Below, in pieces: positions 8,789 to 15,873 of a stretch of 45,407 bases of DNA (its first letter is position 1; each line of letters opens with the position of its first letter). Both the position numbers and the translations under genes were made by a program. The stretch comes from Clostridium sp. AF27-2AA (lineage in GTDB: Bacteria > Bacillota > Clostridia > Lachnospirales > Lachnospiraceae), in contig NZ_QUFI01000005.1 of assembly GCF_003478505.1 (NCBI RefSeq), positions 114,167 through 159,573 of the forward strand, written 5' to 3'. The notes under the pieces were generated by a model. That model saw only the letters and a program-made list of their open reading frames with translations, made no database searches and had not been told where the DNA came from.

Positions 8789-10159
8789 ATGGGAAAATAT
8801 TTTGGAACTGATGGCTTCCGCGGGGAAGCAAATGTCAATTTAACGGTAGAGCATGCCTACAAGGTAGGCCGTTTCCTGGGCTGGTATTATGGACAGCGCG
8901 CGAAAAAGACCGCAGACAATCCGGAGGGCCGCTGCCGCGTAGCCATCGGAAAGGATACCAGACGAAGCAGCTACATGTTTGAGTACTCCCTGGTAGCAGG
9001 TCTCACCGCTTCTGGCGCGGATGTTTATCTGCTTCATGTCACCACCACCCCAAGCGTATCCTATGTGGTACGCACGGAAGAGTTCGACTGCGGCATCATG
9101 ATCTCTGCCAGCCACAACCCATACTATGACAACGGCATCAAGGTCATCAACGGCAAGGGCGAGAAGCTGGAAGAGGACGTTATCGTAGAAATCGAGCGCT
9201 ACTTAGACGGGGAGATGGAAGAGATTCCGTTTGCCTTAAAGGATGCCATCGGCCGCACCACCGATTATGCTGCAGGCAGAAACCGCTATATCGGGTACCT
9301 GATCTCCATTGCCACCCGTTCCTTCAAGGGCAAAAAAGTGGCTCTGGACTGCGCAAACGGCAGCGCATCTGCCATTGCGAAGAACGTGTTCGATGCTCTG
9401 GGAGCAGAGACCCATGTCATCAACAACCATCCGAACGGCTTGAACATCAACACCGACTGCGGCTCCACCCACATCCATGTACTCCAGGACTATGTGAAAG
9501 AGACTGGCTGTGACGTAGGCTTTGCTTACGATGGCGACGCAGACCGCTGCATCGCGGTAGATGAGAACGGCAGCGTGGTAGACGGTGATCTGATCCTCTA
9601 CATCTGCGGCAAGTACATGAAGGAGATTGGTACCCTGCGCAACAACACGGTAGTTACCACCATCATGTCCAACTTCGGCCTTTACAAGGCATTTGACCGG
9701 GAAGGCATCTCCTACGAGAAGACCGCAGTCGGTGACAAATACGTGTACGAGAACATGTCCCAGTACGGCAACTGTCTGGGCGGTGAGCAGTCCGGCCACA
9801 TCATCTTCAGTAAGCACGCCACCACCGGTGATGGCATCCTGACCTCCTTAAAGGTTATGGAAGTGATGCTGGAGAAGAAAGAGACCCTGGGCAAGCTGGC
9901 ATCTGAGGTGGAGATCTTGCCGCAGGTACTGAAAAATGTCCGCGTCAAAGATAAAAAGGAAGCACAGGATGATCCGGCAGTCCAGGCAGAGGTGGCAAAG
10001 GTCACCGAGACTCTGGGCGCAGACGGCCGCATCCTGCTCCGTCAGTCCGGCACGGAGCCGGTGGTGCGCGTCATGGTAGAAGCGCCGACCACCGAACAGT
10101 GCGAGATGCTGGTAGACCAGGTGATCGAAGTTATGAAGGCACAGGGACACGTGCTGTAA
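8789..10159 (+). CDS. glmM: Phosphoglucosamine mutase
   Basis: Interconverts glucosamine-6-phosphate and glucosamine-1-phosphate on the way to UDP-GlcNAc and peptidoglycan. The 456-residue protein begins MGKYFGTDGFRGEAN, has the phosphoserine loop ISASHNPYYDNG (Ser108), the metal-binding DGDADRC, the sugar-binding GGEQSGHII and the phosphate-binding RQSGTEPVVRVMVE. The ATG at 8789 was chosen over upstream in-frame codons because of GAGGAG (8774-8779) and because it matches the family start. Confidence 0.96.
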   Translation: MGKYFGTDGFRGEANVNLTVEHAYKVGRFLGWYYGQRAKKTADNPEGRCRVAIGKDTRRSSYMFEYSLVAGLTASGADVYLLHVTTTPSVSYVVRTEEFDCGIMISASHNPYYDNGIKVINGKGEKLEEDVIVEIERYLDGEMEEIPFALKDAIGRTTDYAAGRNRYIGYLISIATRSFKGKKVALDCANGSASAIAKNVFDALGAETHVINNHPNGLNINTDCGSTHIHVLQDYVKETGCDVGFAYDGDADRCIAVDENGSVVDGDLILYICGKYMKEIGTLRNNTVVTTIMSNFGLYKAFDREGISYEKTAVGDKYVYENMSQYGNCLGGEQSGHIIFSKHATTGDGILTSLKVMEVMLEKKETLGKLASEVEILPQVLKNVRVKDKKEAQDDPAVQAEVAKVTETLGADGRILLRQSGTEPVVRVMVEAPTTEQCEMLVDQVIEVMKAQGHVL

Positions 10160-10181
10160 GAAACAGAAATTACAAAAGAAG

Positions 10182-10228
10182 AACGCATGGAATTCATGAA
10201 CAATGTTTAACGAATTTCATGCGTTTTT
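10182..10228 (+). terminator. Terminator after glmM
   Basis: A 14-base stem, AACGCATGGAATTC (10182-10195) with GAATTTCATGCGTT (10212-10225), with one G-U pair and TTTTT at the end. Confidence 0.9.
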
Positions 10229-10285
10229 GTTTAAATCGATTTGAATCAAATTGATTTGAATAAAGTTTCGGCTGTAGATGGGTTC

Positions 10286-10314
10286 TTGTCACATCTGGAA
10301 AAATATGCTATTAT
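10286..10314 (+). promoter_or_regulatory. Promoter of leuA
   Basis: TTGTCA at 10286-10291, a 17-base spacer, and TATTAT at 10309-10314. The implied transcript start is near 10321, leaving a leader of about 270 nt before leuA. Confidence 0.75.
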
Positions 10315-10320
10315 ATGGAT

Positions 10321-10590
10321 TAACGTATCAAATTTTTCAGAAAAAGGAATGATGAAAGATGGGGCTGAATCAGTAGGATCAGTATTGTTCATTGTCCGCT
10401 TCTACGGCGTGATCGAGCGACTGCCCGTTATGGGCTGAGTGAGGATCATTACCGGAACTGTCATATATCAAGGCAAAAGGCAGCAGCCGGAAATAAGTAC
10501 AAACCGTAAAGAAGCAACCTATAAAAGCAAGGATAGCATGAAACGAAAGCAGCTGTCCTCGGACAACGAACAAATTGGAGGAAAAGCATT
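10321..10590 (+). promoter_or_regulatory. Long leuA leader with possible leader peptide
   Basis: About 270 transcribed bases precede leuA. They hold a 28-codon frame (10352-10438) whose product has five Val, two Leu and two Ile, preceded by AAAAAGGA at tight spacing. A GCCC/GGGC hairpin (10423-10435) falls at its end. No T-box consensus (AGGGTGG) and no U-run terminator was found, so the mechanism is unknown. A branched-chain amino-acid-responsive leader is a guess from position and codon content. Confidence 0.4.
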
Positions 10591-12264
10591 ATGTTAAATA
10601 TCAAGAAATACAAAAGAAACCCAGTCATCCATTACCCGGAGCGCGAGTGGCCAAACAAGGAAATTGAGAAAGCACCGATCTGGTGCAGCGTAGACTTACG
10701 TGACGGCAACCAGGCACTGGTAGAGCCGATGGTAGTAGAAGAGAAGATTGAGTTCTTCAACATGTTAGTAAAGCTGGGCTTTAAGGAAATCGAGATCGGT
10801 TTCCCGGCAGCATCCCAGATCGAATACGACTTCTTAAGACAGTTAGTAGAGCGCAAGCTTATCCCGGACGATGTCCGTGTACAGGTTCTGGTACAGTGCC
10901 GTGAGCACCTGATCAAGAGAACCTTTGAGGCAATCCAGGGCATCAAGAAGGTAGTAGTTCATATCTACAACTCCACCTCTACCTTACAGCGTGACGTAGT
11001 CTTCCACAAAAATAAGGAAGAGATCAAGCAGATCGCAATCGAAGGAACCGAGTTAGTCAAGAAATACGCAAAAGACTACGATGGCGATTTAATGTTAGAG
11101 TACTCTCCGGAGAGCTTTACCGGCACCGAGCTTGAGTATGCACTGGAGGTCTGCACCGCTGTTCAGGATACCTGGGGCGAGGCAACTCCGGAGAAGCCGA
11201 TCATCTTTAACCTGCCATCTACCGTGGAGATGAACACTCCGAACGTATACGCAGACCAGATCGAGTGGATGCACAAGCACTTCAAGAACCGTGAGAGCAT
11301 CATCTTAAGCGTACATCCGCACAATGACCGCGGTACCGGCGTGGCAGCCACCGAGCTGGCACTCCTTGCAGGCGCAGATCGTGTCGAGGGAACCCTGTTC
11401 GGCAACGGTGAGCGTACCGGTAATGTAGATATCTTAAACATCGCCTACAATATGTTCTCCCAGGGCATCGACCCGAAGCTGGACATTGAGAACGTCCGTG
11501 AGATCGCGGAAGTATACGAGCGCTGCACCAAGATGACCATTGACCCGCGTCATCCGTACGCAGGAAAGCTGGTATTCACTGCATTCTCCGGCTCTCATCA
11601 GGATGCCATCAACAAAGGCTTACAGGCTCTCCATGAGAGAAACAGCCAGTACTGGGAGGTTCCGTACCTTCCGATCGATCCGTCCGACATCGGCAGACAG
11701 TACGAGCCGATCGTCCGCATCAACAGCCAGTCCGGCAAGGGCGGCGTAGCCTTCGTTATGGATACCTTCTACGGCTTCAAGCTGCCGAAGGGCATGCACA
11801 AAGAATTCGCGGATGTCATCCAGAAAATCTCCGAGCAGCAGGGTGAGGTTGCTCCGGAGCAGATCATGGAAGAGTTCCGCAAGAGCTACCTGGACAAGAA
11901 AGAGCCGATCCACTTCCGCAAGTGCCAGATCACCGATACCGAGTCTGCAGACGGCGAGTTTGCAACCCTTGCCAAGGTTACCTATACCGATCACGGCATG
12001 GAGAAAACCTTCGAGGGCGTCGGCAACGGCCCGATCGATGCGGTACAGCGCGGCCTGGAAGAAGCACTCGGCGTCCAGATCAAGGTTCTGGACTACAACG
12101 AGCACGCTCTGAACTCCGGTTCCAACGCACAGGCAGCATCCTACATCCACTTAATGGACAAGGACAGCGGCAAGGTGACCTACGGTGTCGGCGTAAGCTC
12201 CAACATCACCCGGTCTTCCATCCGCGGTATCTTCAGTGCCGTGAACAGACTGTTCTTCTCATAA
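10591..12264 (+). CDS. leuA: 2-isopropylmalate synthase
   Basis: Condenses 2-ketoisovalerate with acetyl-CoA in the first committed step of leucine synthesis. At 557 residues it fits the longer LeuA type. Visible are the TIM-barrel start WCSVDLRDGNQALVEPM (metal and substrate residues), the SVHPHNDRGTG metal-binding histidines, LFGNGERTGNVDILN, and a C-terminal leucine-sensing domain after about residue 420. AAATTGGAGG precedes the ATG. It stands alone here; the other leu genes are not in the window. Confidence 0.96.
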   Translation: MLNIKKYKRNPVIHYPEREWPNKEIEKAPIWCSVDLRDGNQALVEPMVVEEKIEFFNMLVKLGFKEIEIGFPAASQIEYDFLRQLVERKLIPDDVRVQVLVQCREHLIKRTFEAIQGIKKVVVHIYNSTSTLQRDVVFHKNKEEIKQIAIEGTELVKKYAKDYDGDLMLEYSPESFTGTELEYALEVCTAVQDTWGEATPEKPIIFNLPSTVEMNTPNVYADQIEWMHKHFKNRESIILSVHPHNDRGTGVAATELALLAGADRVEGTLFGNGERTGNVDILNIAYNMFSQGIDPKLDIENVREIAEVYERCTKMTIDPRHPYAGKLVFTAFSGSHQDAINKGLQALHERNSQYWEVPYLPIDPSDIGRQYEPIVRINSQSGKGGVAFVMDTFYGFKLPKGMHKEFADVIQKISEQQGEVAPEQIMEEFRKSYLDKKEPIHFRKCQITDTESADGEFATLAKVTYTDHGMEKTFEGVGNGPIDAVQRGLEEALGVQIKVLDYNEHALNSGSNAQAASYIHLMDKDSGKVTYGVGVSSNITRSSIRGIFSAVNRLFFS

Positions 12265-12282
12265 AACTGAATTTTTGCAAAT

Positions 12283-12330
12283 AAATATCCCGCATCCGAT
12301 GAATCATCTCAGTCGGATGCGGGATATTTT
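12283..12330. terminator. Bidirectional terminator between leuA and the convergent repeat-protein gene
   Basis: A perfect 17-base stem (12283-12299 with 12313-12329) over a 13-base loop. It is flanked by T-runs in the leuA direction and by A-rich sequence on the other side, so it can serve both convergent genes. Confidence 0.9.
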
Positions 12331-12358
12331 GTGCTTACAATCTGTTTTGTTACATTGC

Positions 12359-13510
12359 CTACGGTCTTGGACCAGAGGTCAGTCCGGCCTTCAGCAGCCC
12401 ATTGACGTAATTGGAACTGCTGCTGGAATTACTCTGGCTGTTGCCACCGGAAGGCGTGCTTCCATTGAAGCTTGGATTGCTTTTTCCGGTAGCCGGGCCG
12501 GTGGATACATATTCATTGTTACTGTTGTTATTACTGTTTGAGTTGAAGCTTCCGGGCGCAGTGCTGTTGCTGGTACTGGTACTGCCCGGAGTCGTGCCCG
12601 AGGAAGTGTTGTTTCCCGGAACAGTGCTGGAATTCGTATTGTTATTGTTGCTTACGTTTAGGGCATTCCCATTGCTGGTGGTGCAGGCACCATTCGCCGC
12701 AAAGGTATAGGAAACTCCGTCAATCTTCAACGTGGTGTTTGCCGCCATGCGCCCCTTGTCAGATGGGTTCAGGTAATAATAGGTTCCGTCAATCTGGACC
12801 CAGCCGGTAAGCTTGTGGCCGGAATTGTTGAAATAATAATAGGAATTCTCAATCTGCTTCCACCCGGTAGACATGCGGCCATTGGCCGGATCCATATAGT
12901 AGCTGTTGGTGCCGTCGCTGAGCCATCCGGTGAGCATCCTGCCGTCGGTGTGGAAATAATAGTAACCGCCATCCACCTGCTGCCATCCGGTTACCATCTT
13001 GCCGTCGCTGCCGAACATGTACCAGCTGTCCTTGATCTCCCGCGCGCTGTTTACCGTGCACTTGCCATCGTTCGGGTCGAAGTAATACCAGCCATTGTCC
13101 ATATTCACCCAGCCGGTTGCCATGGCGCCGCTGTCCCCTAAGTAGTAGTAGACACCGTCAATGCTCACCCAGCCAGTGTGCATGGTGCCATCGGTCAGCA
13201 TATAGTAATACTTGCCATTATCTTTCACCCAGCCGGTCGCCATCACGCCGTTGCCCTGGAAGTAGTACCACTTGTTGTTGATCTTCTCCCAGCCAACGGT
13301 CATCTTACCGGTGGATAAATTCAGATAGTAATAGCCGTTCTCTGTGTTGAGCCAGCCCTTGTGCAATTCCCCATTTGCGTCATAATAGTAATAAGTGCTG
13401 CCGTTCTGTTGCCAGCCGGTAGCGGCGTAGGCGGTCACGCCGGAAACCAGGGTCATGGCACCAATCAGCCCCGCCATGGCGGCTGCCGTAAATCGCTTTG
13501 TATATTTCAT
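12359..13510 (-). CDS. Secreted choline-binding-type repeat protein
   Basis: A 383-residue exported protein. Residues 1-30 are a signal peptide ending VTAYAA before TGW. From about 31 to 285 there are roughly a dozen cell-wall/choline-binding repeats of the pattern GWxxxxGxxYYxxxxGxMxTGW. The rest is a Ser/Asn/Thr/Gly-rich tail with no sorting signal. No catalytic domain is present, so attachment to the wall by the repeats is its only visible function. GGAGG precedes the start. It lies downstream of and in the same direction as the choline kinase/cytidylyltransferase fusion, which fits a phosphocholine-based anchoring system. Its signal peptide differs from that of cassettes A-D, so it is not a member of the switchable set. 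Confidence 0.88.
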   Translation of the reverse strand: MKYTKRFTAAAMAGLIGAMTLVSGVTAYAATGWQQNGSTYYYYDANGELHKGWLNTENGYYYLNLSTGKMTVGWEKINNKWYYFQGNGVMATGWVKDNGKYYYMLTDGTMHTGWVSIDGVYYYLGDSGAMATGWVNMDNGWYYFDPNDGKCTVNSAREIKDSWYMFGSDGKMVTGWQQVDGGYYYFHTDGRMLTGWLSDGTNSYYMDPANGRMSTGWKQIENSYYYFNNSGHKLTGWVQIDGTYYYLNPSDKGRMAANTTLKIDGVSYTFAANGACTTSNGNALNVSNNNNTNSSTVPGNNTSSGTTPGSTSTSNSTAPGSFNSNSNNNSNNEYVSTGPATGKSNPSFNGSTPSGGNSQSNSSSSSNYVNGLLKAGLTSGPRP

Positions 13511-13576
13511 ACCGTCCTCCTAATCTCATATATTCTGATTATAGCATGGAGCCAATGGAAAATGGTAACATTTTTC

Positions 13577-15352
13577 TTACAACAAACATACTTTCTTATA
13601 ATATTTCTTCGCGTACCGATACATGATGAGTGTATACTCCCCAAACTCCTCTCCGAGAGATGCTTTGTACACCGCCCACAGCGCCCACAAGAATCCGCCC
13701 AGGGCAATGTAAGAGTAAATGACCTTGCGTTCCAGCAATTCCGGCTCTCTTCCAAAGTAGATCTGCATCAGTTTTTCCACGGCGTCCTCGTCATAATAGG
13801 AATAGATGGCACACATGCTGATGTCAATGAGGGGATCGCACATGCCGGAATACTCCCAGTCAATGAGTCGCACAGAGCCATCCGGCAGGAACAGGAAATT
13901 ATCTGCCACGCTGTCAATGTGGGAGAGGACCTTCGGTCGCTGCAGGGCATCTAACTGGTCCAACAGCTCATTCATGTGGCTGCGCACCTCAGTGTAATCC
14001 TCAAACAACGTGCCGCCATGGGCCGCGCAGAGTCCCTCGTAAAAAGCAATCCGCTCCCGCATATTAAATTCATGGTCCGCGGTCAGTTCTGATTCATGGA
14101 GCTTATGCAGAACCTCCATGCACCGGCTCACATCCTCCCAGCTGTCCGCCCGGGAATTACGTGCTCCCTCATAATATTCCGCAATCTTGTAGCCAGTCTC
14201 CCCGTTCATATAGATGATATGCTCGGAAATGTTTAACGGCTGGATGACGCGGTACACATCTGCCTCTTCCTTCCGGTTGATCAGCAGCTCCGTACCCGGT
14301 CCCGGAATGCGGCAGATATAATGCCGTCCCTGAAGCTGAAACAGGAAAGACTTGTTGGTCATGCCGGATTTTAAGCAGCGGATGTCATGAATCTCAGACT
14401 CTGGAAGCTCGAAAACCCGGGAAACCAGCTCCAGTGCCGTGTTGTCCGAATGATTCTGGTATCGCGGATCGAACCGCCGCAGCTCCTCCAGATTCTCAAA
14501 TTCGTAGATCTGATTTTCCGGCTGCCGGTTGATATCCATCTCCAGTTCATCTAAATGCTCCACCAGCACATTCTCCCAGTAAAACTGCTCCGTGCCCGGG
14601 GTGTGGTAATACCGCTCTAGAAGCGGCAGGAATTTCTCGGAAAAAGTTCTGGAAAAGAACACTGGGCCATACATCACCCAGGAATCATGCCCGCCCACTT
14701 CCACATGGGTGATACGTCCTTTCTTATTATAGGAAAGACACCATTCAGAAGTATCTCCTTCCATATAAGAAGAAGCATACCAGGCACCGCACTCGTAGGC
14801 GTGGAACATATTGTTCCGCAGCCAGTTGTCGGAAGAAAGAATGTACATATTCTTACCCGCCAGTACCTGTCGGGCCCGATAGATGGTAGTCAGGGTATTC
14901 TTGGTGGCATACTCCGGGTTATAAAGCAGCTTCACCTGATACTTGTCGATCAGGTACTCAAACTTTTCCTTTAAATACCCCACGGCAATGGTAATGTCGG
15001 TAATTCCGATTTCATGCAGCTGTTTAATCTGCCGCTCAATCATCCGCTCGCCAAATACCTTCAAAAGCCCCTTTGGAGTTTCAAAGGTCAGCGGCACAAA
15101 CCGGGACCCAAATCCCGCAGCAATGATCAGCGCGCCGTCCACCCGAAACTGCTCCAGAAACGCGTCCCCGGCACCGGTCAGCTCATAGGTACCAGCCACA
15201 CTTTTGCCCTGTGCAATGAGCCGCTGCTGCATAGCCTCCTTAATTAAGGTATTCACCGTTCCCACGGAAAACCCTGTTTTCTGCGCCAGATCCCGCTGGG
15301 TACTGCGGGGATCTTCCTTAATATAACGACAAATCAAACCAATCCGATCCAT
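13577..15352 (-). CDS. HTH / LicC-like cytidylyltransferase / LicA-like choline kinase fusion
   Basis: A 591-residue protein with three parts. Residues 1-65 form a winged-helix region (RSTQRDLAQKTGFSVGTVNT). Residues ~70-300 form a nucleotidyltransferase with LIIAAGFGSRFVPLT and TPKGLLKVFGE, as in phosphocholine cytidylyltransferase LicC. Residues ~310-590 form a choline-kinase/APH fold with SHIDSVADNFLF (catalytic Asp) and LIDWEYSG. Together they would phosphorylate choline and activate it to CDP-choline. The start at 15352 has GGAGG five bases upstream; the ATG at 15364 overlaps that site. licB (uptake) and licD (transfer) are not in the window. The substrate could be another amino-alcohol, but neighbouring choline-binding proteins favour choline. 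Confidence 0.87.
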   Translation of the reverse strand: MDRIGLICRYIKEDPRSTQRDLAQKTGFSVGTVNTLIKEAMQQRLIAQGKSVAGTYELTGAGDAFLEQFRVDGALIIAAGFGSRFVPLTFETPKGLLKVFGERMIERQIKQLHEIGITDITIAVGYLKEKFEYLIDKYQVKLLYNPEYATKNTLTTIYRARQVLAGKNMYILSSDNWLRNNMFHAYECGAWYASSYMEGDTSEWCLSYNKKGRITHVEVGGHDSWVMYGPVFFSRTFSEKFLPLLERYYHTPGTEQFYWENVLVEHLDELEMDINRQPENQIYEFENLEELRRFDPRYQNHSDNTALELVSRVFELPESEIHDIRCLKSGMTNKSFLFQLQGRHYICRIPGPGTELLINRKEEADVYRVIQPLNISEHIIYMNGETGYKIAEYYEGARNSRADSWEDVSRCMEVLHKLHESELTADHEFNMRERIAFYEGLCAAHGGTLFEDYTEVRSHMNELLDQLDALQRPKVLSHIDSVADNFLFLPDGSVRLIDWEYSGMCDPLIDISMCAIYSYYDEDAVEKLMQIYFGREPELLERKVIYSYIALGGFLWALWAVYKASLGEEFGEYTLIMYRYAKKYYKKVCLL

Positions 15353-15369
15353 AAAAACCTCCATGACTG

Positions 15370-15391
15370 TTTACAGAACATCCTCTGTAAA
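15370..15391 (-). promoter_or_regulatory. Inverted repeat before the lic-like fusion (candidate autoregulatory operator)
   Basis: TTTACAGA (15370-15377) and TCTGTAAA (15384-15391) are perfect inverted copies with a 6-base spacer. They sit just upstream of the ribosome binding site of a gene whose product has an HTH domain. The symmetric shape and position fit a DNA-binding site; autoregulation is inferred. Confidence 0.45.
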
Positions 15392-15479
15392 GATAAAACT
15401 GTTCAAAAACAACTAAAATCTAAAAGATATGAACAATATAGCACAAACCGGCACACAGGTACAGCCTTCAAATAAGATT

Positions 15480-15495
15480 GTATTAATATTAATAC
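15480..15495. other. 16-bp perfect palindrome in the long intergenic region
   Basis: GTATTAATATTAATAC is a perfect palindrome in the 417-base gap between the lic-like fusion and cassette A. Apart from this, the operator at 15370, two promoters and the GCAATT-N6-AATTGC repeat at 15620-15637, I see nothing coding in this gap. Confidence 0.4.
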
Positions 15496-15551
15496 ATATT
15501 TCACAAAAACTATAACTTCCGTAAGATTTTCGTAAGAAAACGCTTAGGGTT

Positions 15552-15581
15552 TTGTTATAGCATTTCCCAAAAAACTATACT
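15552..15581 (+). promoter_or_regulatory. Possible distal promoter upstream of cassette A
   Basis: TTGTTA at 15552-15557, an 18-base spacer and TATACT at 15576-15581. It lies wholly outside the 197-bp repeat, so it would stay in place whichever cassette is switched in. Confidence 0.45.
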
Positions 15582-15673
15582 ATACTGTCATTGTGATGGA
15601 GAGATGGAAACTTCCAGAAGCAATTACATAGAATTGCATTTATTCTTAAACATGGAAAAAATGTAAAAAACTA

Positions 15674-15702
15674 TTGATAATTTGCCTTATAGGAAGTATA
15701 AT
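15674..15702 (+). promoter_or_regulatory. Expression-site promoter of cassette A, split by the repeat boundary
   Basis: TTGATA at 15674-15679, exactly 17 bases, then TATAAT at 15697-15702: a near-perfect sigma-A promoter. The repeat shared by all four cassettes begins at 15677, so the first three bases (TTG) of the -35 box are unique to this position while the rest belongs to the repeat. The aligned hexamers before the other cassettes are TCAATA (B), TCAATA (C) and CTAATA (D), which lack the important TTG. Confidence 0.85.
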
Positions 15703-15873
15703 CGTCTCGTAATGCAATTTAGGAATTTCGTAGCAAATTCAAAAAAGTAAAAAGGAGAGTGCATTCATTATGAGAAAGCAGACTAAAGTAGTTGCAGTTG
15801 CATCTGCAGCAGCTCTGTTAGCTATCGGTGGTGCTATGACTTCTTTCGCAGCTCAGGGTTGGGTTGAGGAAGA
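15677..15873 (+). repeat. 197-bp repeat, copy A (active site)
   Basis: Identical in all four copies by direct reading. It runs from ATAATTTGCC inside the -35 box through the -10, the 5' UTR, the ribosome binding site, the signal peptide and the first mature residues. Candidate recombinase sites inside it are CCTTATAGG (15685-15693), in the promoter spacer, and GAATTT-CGTAGC-AAATTC (15723-15740). Confidence 0.92.

Noticed and set aside
10241..10438. 65-codon frame before leuA
   Set aside because: Its start lies upstream of the leuA promoter; only the last 28 codons could be transcribed and translated, as noted for the leader.
10321..10590. T-box riboswitch for leuA
   Set aside because: No AGGGTGGnACCGCG-like sequence and no terminator hairpin with a U-run could be found.
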